DNA of 64,000 nt from Mycobacterium sp. MS1601 (GCF_001984215.1 NZ_CP019421.1:124001-188000); one strand, 5' to 3'; counted from the stretch's first letter, positions 15,677 through 24,575 are shown. The notes: generated by a model from the sequence alone, not told the origin. Made by a program: numbers and translations.

Positions 15677-16021
15677 ATGATCGACACCATGACCGTCATG
15701 ACATCACGCGCTGGAGACCTCGACGCGGTCCGCGCTTTCGCCGAGTACTACGGGTACACCCAGATCCACGACAGCGGCCCCTGTCTCGATGGCAAGCTCG
15801 CCATCTTCGGTGACGCCGAGTACGCCCACGATTACCTGCACGGCCGCGGAGTCCGTGGAAAGCGGATCGACGTGAACTTTGACCGGCGCGGCGAAGTCGA
15901 CTACGCCCACCTGACGGTCGACAACACGCGCATCGAAGAGGTCGCCCGCGGCCAAGGCAGCTCCGGTGAGCGGTTGGTCTGGACAGCGAAGCTGTTCATC
16001 GAGAATCCGGCCGAGAAGTGA
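15677..16021 (+). CDS. Hypothetical protein
   Basis: 114 residues; the start is uncertain because three in-frame ATG codons (residues 1, 5 and 8) follow an AGGGGGG box. The sequence DLDAVRAFAEYYGYTQIHDS and the mixed alpha/beta remainder (LAIFGDAEYAHDYLHG, KRIDVNFDRRGEVDYAHLTV) suggest a small globular domain. No family recognised. Its GTGA end overlaps the frame of the next gene. Confidence 0.6.
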   Translation: MIDTMTVMTSRAGDLDAVRAFAEYYGYTQIHDSGPCLDGKLAIFGDAEYAHDYLHGRGVRGKRIDVNFDRRGEVDYAHLTVDNTRIEEVARGQGSSGERLVWTAKLFIENPAEK

Positions 16022-16071
16022 CCGGCCGCAGCCGCGTGCCCCAGGCTGCGAAGCAGCACTGGAGGTTACGC

Positions 16072-16515
16072 ATGGGCTCTTCCGGCCCGTACGCGTTGGA
16101 TACGTTCGCTGTTTGTCTCACGTGGTTGGTCGTCACCGTGGTTGCGGCCCCGATGGTCGGGGCGTGGGCCGCGCTGGCGGTAGCGGTGATCTCAGCAGTT
16201 TTGGCTGCGCTGGGTGCGCGGAGCTGGAGGCATCTGCGAGATGGCAGCGGACGGTGGAGCCGCGGCCCGGCCAGCCCCGGAAAGGTCGTCCGAGCCGTGG
16301 GCGAGTTGATTCTGGCGGCGCAGGACTTGGACCCGGAGATCAGCAGTCAGACGCGTGCTCACTTCCTAGACAGTGCCCGCCGCGGCGCACAGGAAGTCCT
16401 CGAGAACCCTCTCTCGACACCGGACCAGCACGATCGAGCGCGTGACGCCCTCAGACATGCCGAACGAATTGCCGAGCGCTTCGATATCCGTCCAGCTCCA
16501 CGAGCCGGACTTTAG
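16072..16515 (+). CDS. Hypothetical membrane protein
   Basis: 147 residues. Hydrophobic segments FAVCLTWLVVTVVAAPMVG and ALAVAVISAVLAALG form two membrane helices, followed by a soluble helical domain (GKVVRAVGELILAAQDLD...HAERIAERFD). The ATG at 16072 has GGAGG eight bases upstream. Function unknown. Confidence 0.6.
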   Translation: MGSSGPYALDTFAVCLTWLVVTVVAAPMVGAWAALAVAVISAVLAALGARSWRHLRDGSGRWSRGPASPGKVVRAVGELILAAQDLDPEISSQTRAHFLDSARRGAQEVLENPLSTPDQHDRARDALRHAERIAERFDIRPAPRAGL

Positions 16516-16551
16516 GTAAGCGTTCCCGAAGACATCAGAGGACGGATCAGT

Positions 16552-17091
16552 ATGGTGCGCAGGTTTATTCACGCTCCGGATGGCGGTTCCATTCCCGGTG
16601 CCCTCTGCCAGGAGCCGACTGGAGACGTGGCGTCATCTGAGAGCGACGTTGACTGCCCTGAATGCCTCGATCGGCTTGAGGCGTCGCCGAAATCTTTCGA
16701 CCAGCTCGCACAGCCGCTCACGGATGTGTGGCGGCCGGCCGATGAGCGGCAGACGAACGTAACTGGGCCCGGTGAATCTGAGGACTCAACAACGGAGCGG
16801 CAGAGACCGCTGGGGGTCGTGTTCAGCGAGCAATCCCGCACGATCCACGTGGGCCCAATGAACGAAGCGCACGACGGTCTGGTCGATGAGATGGAAGACG
16901 TCACTAGTACGGCGGTGGTGGCTGTGGCTGATTACGTGTTCGCCGGCACCGGGGCGGTCGAGGTCAACCTCGACGACGGCAGCGCCTATCGGATCGAGGT
17001 GGTGAAGGTCGGATCCAGTCGCAGTGGTCATCGGACCGCGCTGCTGCCCGGATCTGCGATTGTCGAGTTACCGGATAACGAGGTGAGGTGA
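16552..17091 (+). CDS. Hypothetical protein with N-terminal Cys motif
   Basis: 179 residues. An early CQEP...DCPECLDRLE stretch could bind zinc; a Glu/Ser/Thr-rich linker follows, then a compact C-terminal part (VADYVFAGTGAVEVNLDDGS, YRIEVVKVGSSRSGHRTALL). GAGGACGG is upstream. No family recognised. It leads directly into the 49-residue gene at 17095. Confidence 0.5.
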   Translation: MVRRFIHAPDGGSIPGALCQEPTGDVASSESDVDCPECLDRLEASPKSFDQLAQPLTDVWRPADERQTNVTGPGESEDSTTERQRPLGVVFSEQSRTIHVGPMNEAHDGLVDEMEDVTSTAVVAVADYVFAGTGAVEVNLDDGSAYRIEVVKVGSSRSGHRTALLPGSAIVELPDNEVR

Positions 17092-17094
17092 GCG

Positions 17095-17244
17095 ATGGCC
17101 GCCGGGTGCAAAGCTGAGCTATGTCCGACGTGGGGCGGCGACGATTGCCTCTGCGACATCTTCGGGCTCGACCCAGCCAATCCTCCTCGCAATGGGACGT
17201 TTTCGGTGAGCATCCCGAACGTCGACTCCGACACAGAGCACTGA
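17095..17244 (+). CDS. 49-residue Cys-rich peptide
   Basis: The frame encodes MAAGCKAELCPTWGGDDCLC followed by DIFGLDPANPPRNGTF and an acidic end. Four cysteines in the first 20 residues suggest a metal site. GAGGTGAGGTGAGCG is a strong ribosome site, and the gene sits three bases after the previous stop and one before the next start. Confidence 0.65.
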   Translation: MAAGCKAELCPTWGGDDCLCDIFGLDPANPPRNGTFSVSIPNVDSDTEH

Positions 17245-17245
17245 C

Positions 17246-17497
17246 ATGACCGCGGGCGAGCGAACCGTGACGACGCAGCAGCACCTGTCAGAGGCGCAAC
17301 GGTGGGCGCTCATGGCCGCGTTCAACGGCAGTAACACCGACTGGGTACACGGGAACACCCTCAACTCGCTACTCCGTCGTGGCCTTATCCGGTGGATCGA
17401 CAACGGCAACGCCTACGAGAACGGGCGAGGCGGCTACATCACGACGGCCGCCGGCCGCGAGCTAGCCGCGTCCCTGGAAAGGGCTGTATCAGCCTGA
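17246..17497 (+). CDS. Small winged-helix-like protein
   Basis: 83 residues. QHLSEAQRWALMAAFNGSN, LNSLLRRGLIRWID and GGYITTAAGRELAASLERA follow the pattern of small winged-helix proteins with a helix, recognition helix and hairpin. It begins two bases after the 49-residue gene. DNA binding is inferred from pattern only. Confidence 0.6.
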   Translation: MTAGERTVTTQQHLSEAQRWALMAAFNGSNTDWVHGNTLNSLLRRGLIRWIDNGNAYENGRGGYITTAAGRELAASLERAVSA

Positions 17498-17533
17498 CAC
17501 CGCGGCGCACTGTCGGGTGTGCTGCCAGCGGTG

Positions 17534-18019
17534 CTAGGCCTTCACGCTCGGGTACCAGGGCAAGATGGGGCGTTCGAGCAGCAGCGGCGTCAGCGACCAC
17601 TGCCTCAACGCAGTCGCATCGCCGGCAGCGCGCGCGGCCCTGTGATCGGCGACTGCCGCCTGCACGGTGGTTAGGTCGGTTTCGATTGCGGCGCGGTCTC
17701 GTGAGATTGCTCGGCCCCAGGTGGTGTATTGGCCGTCGTGGCCGAAGCCCACGGTGTACTCGAACTCAATGGGTAGGTCGCCGGCGGCGGGCGATGCTGG
17801 CTTCCATGGCATGACGGTTGTCTGGATGATCTGCACGCGCGGTTCGGCGACAGTGGCGAGTTCCTTCTCGACGTCGAGGCGAGAGCTGACTACCTGGGCT
17901 GGGCCTGTTGGTTGGTAGACGCCATTGTCTTCGGCGCCCAGGGTGTAGACGACGATGGGCCATGGCACTGACTCTGGCAGTGCAACAAGGTGGTTCGTGG
18001 TGCTGGTTTGCTCGCTCAT
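17534..18019 (-). CDS. Hypothetical protein
   Basis: 161 residues, no family recognised. Beta-prone first half (PWPIVVYTLGAEDNGVYQ, VQIIQTTVMPWKP), a Tyr-rich EYTVGFGHDGQYTTWGRAIS, and a C-terminal helix (AAIETDLTTVQAAVADHRAAR). Strong CAGGAGATC site before the ATG, which overlaps the stop of the next upstream gene (ATGA). Confidence 0.6.
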   Translation of the reverse strand: MSEQTSTTNHLVALPESVPWPIVVYTLGAEDNGVYQPTGPAQVVSSRLDVEKELATVAEPRVQIIQTTVMPWKPASPAAGDLPIEFEYTVGFGHDGQYTTWGRAISRDRAAIETDLTTVQAAVADHRAARAAGDATALRQWSLTPLLLERPILPWYPSVKA

Positions 18020-18684
18020 CGTGGATCTCCTGTCGGTGACGTATCGACACGATCGGCGCGCCGGGCAGTGAGGTTGGCGGCGGCCTCGGCGTAGGTCAGG
18101 AACTCATCGCCGAAGGCATAGGCAAGCATGGTGGCCAGTTCCGCATAGGGGAACGGCTGCGGGCCAAGGCCTTCCGGTAGGTCATTGGTGGCCGACAGCC
18201 GGTCGCCCTGCCAGGCGCCGGCTATCCGCCGCAGGGCCGTGATGTCGCTGCGGGGCTCGGTGGAGGCGGCCAGGATCGGCAGCGGGTTGCGTCGGATTTC
18301 GTAGACACTGTCGCCGAAGTCGGGGCGGATTGGCACGCAGTAGGTGATGCGGACCAAGGCCAGGTCGACGTACAGCTGCTTGTCGTGGTTGATCAGATAG
18401 CGCCACGCGAATACCGATGACGGCAGATCGTCGGGAACGTTCGGCACCTGGGTGTTTACTCCCGCGTCCCAGAGCTGGTAGTAGAGGGGGTCTGCGGCCG
18501 AGTCGTCGAGCCACCACACTCGGGTGGGGCCCTGGTGCATGTAGTGGACGACAGCACGGGCACAGGCGTCGTGCTCTCCGAGTTGTTCCTCCAACGGTCC
18601 CCCGTCGCCTCCGCCGTCGGCGGGAGCGACCAGAATCGTGCGGCTGCCGTCGAGTTCCACGACGGGAACAAACCCCAGGCTCAT
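18016..18684 (-). CDS. Hypothetical protein
   Basis: 222 residues starting [20 protein letters not shown], with an acidic Gly-rich linker and a globular remainder (VWWLDDSAADPLYYQLWDAG, VDLALVRITYCVPIRPDFGD). No family recognised. ATGA overlaps at both ends tie it to 17534-18019 downstream and 18681-19028 upstream, one coupled operon running down from VapBC. Confidence 0.6.
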   Translation of the reverse strand: MSLGFVPVVELDGSRTILVAPADGGGDGGPLEEQLGEHDACARAVVHYMHQGPTRVWWLDDSAADPLYYQLWDAGVNTQVPNVPDDLPSSVFAWRYLINHDKQLYVDLALVRITYCVPIRPDFGDSVYEIRRNPLPILAASTEPRSDITALRRIAGAWQGDRLSATNDLPEGLGPQPFPYAELATMLAYAFGDEFLTYAEAAANLTARRADRVDTSPTGDPR

Positions 18685-19028
18685 CGGGTCAGCACTCCTC
18701 CCTCGGACTGCACCTTCGCGTCGCCCGCATCCCGCTCAGCGTCGAGGGTGCGGACAGTGTGGCGAGGAGTGAGACTCATTTCCGAGTACTCGCGGTAGTC
18801 GTCCTCGTTCTCCCACACGTAGTCGACCAACTTGCCGAGCGACTGCGAGGTGTCGATCAATTTATCGCCGCCATATAGGTCGTAGCGATAGCGCTTCGTC
18901 GGGTTGTGGCAGTTGCCGTTTCGGGCGTACGCGCCGACGGTCTCCACACGGTAGATCGACAGACCTTCGGGAAGTCGCCGGTTGACCTGGACGCCCCGAG
19001 CCCCGGTGTCATTAGCGGTCTTACTCAT
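18681..19028 (-). CDS. Hypothetical protein
   Basis: 115 residues beginning [20 protein letters not shown]. The centre is polar and aromatic ([37 protein letters not shown]), the tail charged. Its ATG overlaps the VapC stop, so it is translated as part of the VapBC transcript. No family recognised. Confidence 0.6.
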   Translation of the reverse strand: MSKTANDTGARGVQVNRRLPEGLSIYRVETVGAYARNGNCHNPTKRYRYDLYGGDKLIDTSQSLGKLVDYVWENEDDYREYSEMSLTPRHTVRTLDAERDAGDAKVQSEGGVLTR

Positions 19029-19537
19029 GACTTCACCGCATCCTTCCTCTTGCCGCTTGTGCCAACAGTTTTCGTCCTCAATGTAGGACTGCACGCCACC
19101 TCCAGTGCGTCACCGCAGCCGACTTCTGACAACGCTAGGCGGGTTGCGGGTTGTCCGGTGATCGCTGCGATGGTGTCGAAGTCCTTGTCGGCATGCAGGA
19201 TGGTCAGTCCAGAGAGTTCGGCTGTGGCGGCGATGATGAGATCGGGTATTGATGGGCCGCGGTGCTGCCCCAGATCGGCTAGCAGCATCTGTACTTCTAG
19301 TGCTCGGTCCTCGACCTTGGGCGTCAGGTACTCGACAGGCATTGCGGCCAAGGGTGGTTCGCGGAATTCACGCCTGGCGGCGTGGCCGGTCTGGGCGGAG
19401 TGGCCGATCTCCAGGCGTGTGACGTTTCCGATGTGCACCAATCCGCGTTCGATGCGGTTGCTCCAGAGTTCCAGGTCGTGGCTCCTGGTGAGTCGGGCCA
19501 GGGCCGATTTGTCGATGAGCCACTTTTCTTCGCTCAT
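19025..19537 (-). CDS. vapC: VapC-type PIN-domain ribonuclease toxin
   Basis: 170 residues, longer than the usual 130-140. PIN motifs: [11 protein letters not shown] (first Asp), [10 protein letters not shown] (Glu), [12 protein letters not shown] (third acidic) and [14 protein letters not shown] (last Asp), so the metal site is complete. About 30 extra C-terminal residues ([20 protein letters not shown]) are unlike VapC. The ATG at 19537 overlaps the VapB stop. VapC toxins cleave tRNA or rRNA; target here unknown. Confidence 0.9.
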   Translation of the reverse strand: MSEEKWLIDKSALARLTRSHDLELWSNRIERGLVHIGNVTRLEIGHSAQTGHAARREFREPPLAAMPVEYLTPKVEDRALEVQMLLADLGQHRGPSIPDLIIAATAELSGLTILHADKDFDTIAAITGQPATRLALSEVGCGDALEVACSPTLRTKTVGTSGKRKDAVKS

Positions 19538-19755
19538 CCCCACGCCTCGCGCATCAGCTCGGGGTCAGCGAGGCCTGCGGTCGCCTGGGCGAATCGCTTG
19601 AGGTCTTCGGGGGTGACTGGGACGCGGGCGGCGCGGGCGTCCTGGGCCAGGCGCCGGCGGATGTACTCGACTCGTGACAGCCCCAGTTCGGCCGCGCGGG
19701 CGTCGATGCCGGCGATGACATCCTCGGGCACGTCTCGGATCAGCACGTCACTCAT
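19534..19755 (-). CDS. vapB: VapB-type antitoxin
   Basis: 73 residues: [20 protein letters not shown] then [18 protein letters not shown] is a ribbon-helix-helix domain with the VLIRDVP strand; the Ala-rich C-terminus should bind VapC. The ATG at 19755 is used rather than the one at 19782 because the latter would encode an extra MISRDIVGG from the operator. Directly upstream are two GATATCACG repeats. Confidence 0.88.
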   Translation of the reverse strand: MSDVLIRDVPEDVIAGIDARAAELGLSRVEYIRRRLAQDARAARVPVTPEDLKRFAQATAGLADPELMREAWG

Positions 19756-19764
19756 GCCACCGAC

Positions 19765-19783
19765 GATATCACGGGATATCACG
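19765..19783. promoter_or_regulatory. VapB operator, two GATATCACG repeats
   Basis: GATATCACG at 19765 and 19775, one helical turn apart, each containing the palindrome GATATC, 10 bp upstream of vapB. Expected binding site for the VapBC complex. Confidence 0.7.
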
Positions 19784-19831
19784 CAGTGGCGGTGCCGTCA
19801 GAAACTTGAGACAGCCAGCAGATTCCCGGGC

Positions 19832-19858
19832 GGGGACCTGCCATCACCGCTGGTAGGC
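19832..19858 (+). repeat. Dispersed short repeat, copy 6
   Basis: GGGGACCTGCCATCACCGC then TGGTAGGC. It overlaps the stop codon of the FtsK-like gene at 19844. Confidence 0.75.
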
Positions 19859-20824
19859 AGCTGTGCGGTGGGCGATGCTGAGGGCCGCTTCGCCCGCATA
19901 GAGCAGCTGGATCGGGCCCTCTGCAGGTCGTGGCGACTGGCGGATGTAGGCGTGCCCGAGCCCTGGCGAGAGGGTCCAAGCGTCTGGGTGGCCGACAGCG
20001 AGCTGTGAGTGCTCCGGGGACGTCGTGGCCAGTGCGATCGCGGTGTCGGGCGTAACGCGGACGGTGGCGTCCAGGCCTGCGGCGTGGAAGATCCATGCCG
20101 ATGCTTCGGTGGCGTGAATAGTCGTCGCGGAGAGAATGATTCGGATGCCCAGTTCGCGGCCGTGGTCGAATGCTCGTTGCACTGTGGCTGCGGCATGCGG
20201 GTTGAGGTCGAGCAGGAACTCGTCGATAGCGTCGATGACGAGCACCAGCTCGGGCAGTCGAGCCTGCGGGTCGGTGATGCGTCGGTCCATGGCTTGGTCG
20301 AGGTATGTGCACCACTGGCTGGCGCAGGGGACGGGGCGGGCGCCGTCGGATCTGTCGAAGCAGTAGGCGGCGATGTGGGGCAGTTCGGCGATGTCGGAAA
20401 GTACGGCGGCGGTCGGGCCGGCGAGGGCGAACGCGACCCGCTCCGGCGAGTAGCGCGCGCAGGCGGCGAGGGTGATGGCCTTGAGCGCTGAGCTTTTCCC
20501 GGATCCGGCCTTGCCGATCAGTGCGATGGTGCTGTTGGAGGTGTTGAGGCGCAGCACGGTGGGATCGGTGGTCAAGGCTGGTTCGTCGGTCGGGGCGGCG
20601 ATCGGGACGACGAGGTCGCGGTCCTGGGCGTGCTGGCGCCAGGAGGGCTGCGGGGTGAAGGTGGTGGGGTCGGCGATCGTCAGGGCGTCGAGGAACTGCT
20701 GTTCGGCTCGGCCGAGGGCGGCAGGGTTGTGGTGGTGGCCGACGGCGCGCAGCGCTTCGGTGTAGGAGACCTGGTGTGTGCGCTGGTAGTTGCGTGCGGC
20801 GTGCTTGCGGGCGTTGGTGCTCAC
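19844..20824 (-). CDS. Single-domain FtsK/EccC-like ATPase
   Basis: 326 residues from the GTG of VSTNARKHAARNYQRTHQ. After an N-terminal AARNYQ...SYTEALRAVG motif, shared with 27455-28267, comes an FtsK-type domain: Walker A ALIGKAGSGKSSALKAIT, Walker B ELVLVIDAIDEFLLD, and RIILSATTIHATEA downstream. It has no membrane segments and only one ATPase domain, unlike EccC (three) or the coupling protein at 52361. GGGAAGG precedes the GTG. Likely a DNA or substrate-handling ATPase accessory to transfer or ESX secretion. A longer reading frame upstream is Arg/Pro-rich and overlaps repeat copies, so it was not used. Confidence 0.75.
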   Translation of the reverse strand: MSTNARKHAARNYQRTHQVSYTEALRAVGHHHNPAALGRAEQQFLDALTIADPTTFTPQPSWRQHAQDRDLVVPIAAPTDEPALTTDPTVLRLNTSNSTIALIGKAGSGKSSALKAITLAACARYSPERVAFALAGPTAAVLSDIAELPHIAAYCFDRSDGARPVPCASQWCTYLDQAMDRRITDPQARLPELVLVIDAIDEFLLDLNPHAAATVQRAFDHGRELGIRIILSATTIHATEASAWIFHAAGLDATVRVTPDTAIALATTSPEHSQLAVGHPDAWTLSPGLGHAYIRQSPRPAEGPIQLLYAGEAALSIAHRTAAYQR

Positions 20825-21036
20825 GGCGGCCTTCCCATCGTTGTGTGCGGCCGTGGGTGCGGATCCACACCTTCCGCGACGGTCGCGCGAGCAACGGGGT
20901 CGTGCGGGCGCGGCGCCCGAGGGGCGTTGTCCCGGGTGCGGGCCGGTGTGGGGCGATCGCGTCGGGAGTGCAGCCGCACGCCGGCGGCATGGGTTCGAGG
21001 GTATTCGACGCCGGCGGGTGTGAGCTGCGCGCTGGC

Positions 21037-21062
21037 CGGGGGACGTGCTATTTCCCCAGTTC
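21037..21062 (+). repeat. Dispersed short repeat, copy 7
   Basis: GGGGGACGTGCTATTTCC then CCAGTTC. It lies in the 385-bp gap 20825-21209, which otherwise holds only copy 8. Confidence 0.6.
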
Positions 21063-21151
21063 GCCGGGCACTCCCCCAGGGCTGAGCCGAGGCGGTCGAG
21101 CACGGGCTGGATGTGTGCGGGCCCGGCGGGGTTGTCTGCCGCCGTGTTGGC

Positions 21152-21177
21152 GGGGACGTGCCATTTGCGCTGGTGGG
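21152..21177 (+). repeat. Dispersed short repeat, copy 8
   Basis: GGGGACGTGCCATTTGCGCT then GGTGGG, 115 bp from copy 7, same orientation. Confidence 0.75.
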
Positions 21178-21209
21178 TCACCTATTTGGTGGGCCCGTCC
21201 AGGGTTCGG

Positions 21210-21665
21210 TCATATGCCGGCGGTCGCCATGAGCTGCTCTCGCCGATCGGGATCCAGTTCGGTCAGCGCGGTGGTGAGTCTGCGGACGCCGGGATTGCGG
21301 GCCAGGTCGAGCCAGTCGAGTTCTTCTTCCAGGGCAAGGCGGTAGGTCTCGTCGCGGTCGGTGAAGTAGTCGCTCCGGATCCCGAAGAAGTCGGCGATCA
21401 TCTCGATGATCTCCGGTGAGGGCCGCACGCGCTGCCCTGAGCGGAGCTGGGACAGGTAGGGAGAGGACAGTCTGAACCCGCGCATGGCGAGCGCGTGCAC
21501 CAGGTCTTCGCTGCTGTACGGAGCACGGTCGGGCGGGTAGACGGTGGCGAAGAGGCGATTCAGCCGCTGCGCGAAGGCATCTGGATTCACTAGCGGCACT
21601 CTGGCGCGCGGCCGATTGCGCCACCCTGGTGCATCCAAGACCACTCTGCCCTGCAAGCTCGTCAC
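21210..21665 (-). CDS. EspR-like regulator
   Basis: 151 residues from the GTG of VTSLQGRVVLD; GAGGACTCAACG lies upstream. The body FAQRLNRLFATVYPPDRAPY, LAMRGFRLSSPYLSQLRSGQ, MIADFFGIRSDYFTD and EELDWLDLARNPGVRRL follows Mycobacterium tuberculosis EspR (132 residues) from helix-turn-helix to C-terminal dimer helix, with an extra 20-residue N-terminus. EspR is a nucleoid-associated protein that controls ESX-1 substrate genes by binding distant sites. A plasmid copy could regulate the secretion genes here or imitate the host regulator. The boxes it might bind are not identified. Confidence 0.88.
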   Translation of the reverse strand: MTSLQGRVVLDAPGWRNRPRARVPLVNPDAFAQRLNRLFATVYPPDRAPYSSEDLVHALAMRGFRLSSPYLSQLRSGQRVRPSPEIIEMIADFFGIRSDYFTDRDETYRLALEEELDWLDLARNPGVRRLTTALTELDPDRREQLMATAGI

Positions 21666-21729
21666 CGTTGAGTCCTCGTTCTGGTCATGGTTGATGGGGT
21701 GGGAGATCCAGCGCGCCGGGCTGGGTCTG

Positions 21730-21885
21730 TCATACCGCTTCCCGTTGGCGTGGATCTGCTGCCGGCTCCGGGCCGGCGGCGATGCAGGTGCGCAGGGTGG
21801 CGGCCGCGGCCCGCCCCTTGGTGACAACTTCGTTGGCCAGGAACGCAATCCCTGCGGTGCCGACGATCCAGGCGACGATGGTCAT
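21730..21885 (-). CDS. 51-residue membrane-anchored peptide
   Basis: The frame reads MTIVAWIVGTAGIAFLANEV followed by VTKGRAAAATLRTC and a short polar tail, giving one N-terminal membrane helix. Its ATG overlaps the stop of the glycosidase gene (ATGA), so it is translated with it. Function unknown; possibly assists export or anchoring of that enzyme. Confidence 0.65.
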   Translation of the reverse strand: MTIVAWIVGTAGIAFLANEVVTKGRAAAATLRTCIAAGPEPAADPRQREAV

Positions 21886-24005
21886 GCCGGGGCCTCTGAG
21901 GTCTTCGCGCCGGTGCTCGATGTCGAGCGTGTCGGGTTGGACGTATCGGTGTCGCCGGATGCTGCTGGGGCTGACGCGCCCGCAGGAGGGGTGGCCTGCG
22001 GTGAGTTCGCCTGGGGTGAAGGCTTTTCAGTCCTTGCTGGTGCCGATGAGGCCAATGGTCGGCGACTCGGCGGAGTTGCCGCATCCGCGGAGTGGCGCGG
22101 CGACACCTTCGGCGCCGTCCGGTTTCCGATGGTCGCTTCCGGGGCGTCCGCGTCCTCTGTCGAGGTTGCGCCGCCGGCAGACGGTGACGGTTCGGAGGCA
22201 GTGGTGTCGCCCTCAGATTCGGCGGACGGCGACTCAACATCATCGACCGCCTCGGGCTCGGGCTCCGGATCAGTCGTCGGTTCAGGAACCACTGGCTCCG
22301 GACCGGTTTCGGGGATGGATTCAGGAGCATCGGCGGCCTCGGCGGCCGCGCTCTGCGTCGCTGGGTCGCTGGTGGTGCTCTGTTCGCCGTTGGCGAGTTG
22401 GCCGAGGCGCTCGATGGTGATCTGCGTACCGCGCAGCGCGCCCTCCAGGGTCAGCTGGGTGTCGCGGAGGTGTCCCTGCAGCGTGAGCCGGGTGTTGTGC
22501 AGGTTCTCGGCGATGCTGTCACCGGCGTCCCCGGGTGAGGTTGGCGCAAGGGGTGTTTCGCTCTGGAGGGCGGCGCTTTCCGCGGCGGGTTCGGGGGTGT
22601 TCGCGTTCGGGATCATGCGCAGCAGGGATTCGATGCCGGACTGTGCGGCCGGTGCGATCGCCGTCATCGCTTCGGCTGCGACCCGCGAGACTAGGGCGGC
22701 GACTGTGCTGAACGCGCGCTGCATGGGTGCAGGCATCATGTTGTACACCGCGGCGACGGCGAGGTGCGGGATGAGCATGGCCTGATTTGCGAGGCCGAAG
22801 CCGATCGATGCCAGCTGCAGGTACACATCACGTGCCATGGACATCCGTGGTGCGGTGTATTCGGGTAGCTCTCCGAGGGCGCCCGCGGCGATCAGCTCGG
22901 CCAGGACCTGGGCGGCGAGCTTCGGTTTGCCGTTTGAGGTGAACAGCCCGAAGTTGAACTCGTGGTTGAGGATTCCGGTGTTGAGGTCTTGCGCGGAGTA
23001 CACGAATGCCGGGCCCGCGAAGGACAGTCGCGACCAGGCGGTGACGAAGTCGCGCAGCAGCGCGGCTTGTTCGGTCTGGGTGACGCCCCAGCCGGGGGTG
23101 GTCGGTGTGCCGTATTCGGTGGCCCAGATCTTCTTGTGGGCATCGCCGTTGGCGACCATGAGGGCGTAGAGGGCGGTTACTTGCTCCAGGGGCGAGTTGT
23201 TGACGCCTGCTCCGGTGGAGAACGGCAGCGAGTAGTTGTAGGGGTGGTAGGAGAGCGCGTCGAAGTAGCCTCCGGCCCCGGCTGCGTACATCTGGGCCAG
23301 GAACTGTTGGGGGCTGAGGGTGACTCCGGGGATGGTGCCTGTGGCGCCGAGTGCGCCGGCGAGGACGGTCGCGTTGGGCTGGGCAGCTTTGATCGCGGCG
23401 TAGCCGGCTTGGAGGACCTTGGTGTAGGACGCCGCACTGACAGGGGCGTAGAAGATCACTCCGTTGGGCTCGTTCCAGATTTCGTAGCTCGCGATGTGGG
23501 CGCCGTAGCGGGTGGCGACCTCCCCGGCGAACTTGCCGTATGCGGTGGGGTTCGGTGCGCCGGCAAGGGGCATCCCGCCCCAGACCGGGTTGCCGGTGAT
23601 GGCTCCGGTGAGGTTGAAACCCATTGCGGTGGCGGTCTGTACGACGTTGTCCATGCGCGCCCAGTCATAGGTGCCCGATGTCGGCTGGATGTACACCCAG
23701 GGCACTGCGACTCGCAGATCGGTGACTCCGAGGCTGCGGAGTTCTTCCAGGCGTGAGGTGAGGTCGGCTTGGTCGAGGTTGTAGAGATCGGAGTCTGCGA
23801 CCCCGGCGAGTGCGAGATCGGTCGTCGCGGCGGCGAGCTGGATGGCGATCTGCTGTGCGGGGCGGGCCTGTGGGCACGGGGATGCCGAGATGCTGGGGAC
23901 GGTGATGTCTCGATTTGCGGGCGCGGGGATCGCTAGCGGGGTGAATGCGAGGGCGGCGATGGCGGCCATGGCGATGACGGGCTTGGTTGAGCGGGCGTCG
24001 GGCAT
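21882..24005 (-). CDS. Exported cellulase-like glycoside hydrolase
   Basis: 707 residues. Signal peptide with LAFTPLAIPAPANRDITVP, then a TIM-barrel glycosidase (about 60-400): TDLRVAVPWVYIQPTSGTYD, the acid/base Glu in YEIWNEPNGV, and the nucleophile Glu in KIWATEYGTPTTPGWG, as in clan GH-A cellulase-family enzymes (GH5/GH39-like). A helical stretch follows, then a Glu/Pro/Ser/Thr-rich tail of about 200 residues. Probably acts on cell-wall or environmental glycans, perhaps to aid mating or surface remodelling. CAGGAGCCACC precedes the ATG, with two operator boxes 53-87 bp upstream. Confidence 0.85.
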   Translation of the reverse strand: MPDARSTKPVIAMAAIAALAFTPLAIPAPANRDITVPSISASPCPQARPAQQIAIQLAAATTDLALAGVADSDLYNLDQADLTSRLEELRSLGVTDLRVAVPWVYIQPTSGTYDWARMDNVVQTATAMGFNLTGAITGNPVWGGMPLAGAPNPTAYGKFAGEVATRYGAHIASYEIWNEPNGVIFYAPVSAASYTKVLQAGYAAIKAAQPNATVLAGALGATGTIPGVTLSPQQFLAQMYAAGAGGYFDALSYHPYNYSLPFSTGAGVNNSPLEQVTALYALMVANGDAHKKIWATEYGTPTTPGWGVTQTEQAALLRDFVTAWSRLSFAGPAFVYSAQDLNTGILNHEFNFGLFTSNGKPKLAAQVLAELIAAGALGELPEYTAPRMSMARDVYLQLASIGFGLANQAMLIPHLAVAAVYNMMPAPMQRAFSTVAALVSRVAAEAMTAIAPAAQSGIESLLRMIPNANTPEPAAESAALQSETPLAPTSPGDAGDSIAENLHNTRLTLQGHLRDTQLTLEGALRGTQITIERLGQLANGEQSTTSDPATQSAAAEAADAPESIPETGPEPVVPEPTTDPEPEPEAVDDVESPSAESEGDTTASEPSPSAGGATSTEDADAPEATIGNRTAPKVSPRHSADAATPPSRRPLASSAPARTEKPSPQANSPQATPPAGASAPAASGDTDTSNPTRSTSSTGAKTSEAPA

Positions 24006-24057
24006 GGTGGCTCCTGGATGTGGGGGTGTCCAGGCCCTTCTGGCGAGCGGCCCAAAC

Positions 24058-24092
24058 TTTACCTGTGGCGGTAAATTACCACTGGTGGTAAA
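24058..24092. promoter_or_regulatory. Tandem TTTACC-N6-GGTAAA operator, site B
   Basis: TTTACC-TGTGGC-GGTAAA is perfect; the adjoining TTACC-ACTGGT-GGTAAA is nearly so. Box centres are 17 bp apart (18 in site A). Confidence 0.8.
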
Positions 24093-24243
24093 AAACTGCG
24101 CGGCCGGCGATGGTGAACATCAGGCGCTTCTGCTCCAGGGCCCGCAGTTCGGCCCGCCTGAAGGGGTGGCGGGTCGACGCCGATAAGAGGGCTTATCAGT
24201 TCACAAGTGGTGCGGGTGTCGGACGTGGTGCTTGGCTTTGGGC

Positions 24244-24552
24244 ATGAGTGATGAGGGGCTACTGGAGAACGCGCGTCGAGCAGCAGCTGCGTTGGATGAT
24301 CGGTGGTTCGCCGACTTCGCAGAGATCTGTGAGTTCGCCGAGATCCTCATCGCCCTGGACTTCTTGCCCGAGCCCGCTGATGTCGTGGAGTACTTCCGTA
24401 AGCCGTGGCGCTACAGCACGGAGCATGGCGTGTGGGAGCGGTCCGGCCGGCCGGCGGATGTTGATGGGGCCGTCGGCGAGGTCCTCGGCGCGCTGTGGGA
24501 TGCCGGCGGCCGCGGCGAGGCCCCGCTCGTGCTCGCACCGCACCGTGGGTGA
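24244..24552 (+). CDS. Small helical hypothetical protein
   Basis: 102 residues from the ATG of MSDEGLLENARRAAAALDDR. Helical and acidic, with WFADFAEICEFAEILIALDF and VVEYFRKPWRYSTEHGVW. No family recognised, and the ribosome site is weak. It lies on the plus strand between two minus-strand operons. Confidence 0.5.
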   Translation: MSDEGLLENARRAAAALDDRWFADFAEICEFAEILIALDFLPEPADVVEYFRKPWRYSTEHGVWERSGRPADVDGAVGEVLGALWDAGGRGEAPLVLAPHRG

Positions 24553-24575
24553 GCTGCGGTGATGACATGTCCCCC
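24552..24575 (-). repeat. Dispersed short repeat, copy 9
   Basis: Minus strand GGGGGACATGTCATCACC then GCAGCT; begins at the stop of the small gene 24244-24552. Confidence 0.7.

Noticed and set aside
20825..21181. N-terminal extension of the FtsK-like gene to 21181
   Set aside because: The added residues are Arg/Pro-rich, cover two dispersed repeats and lack a ribosome site; the GTG at 20824 is better.
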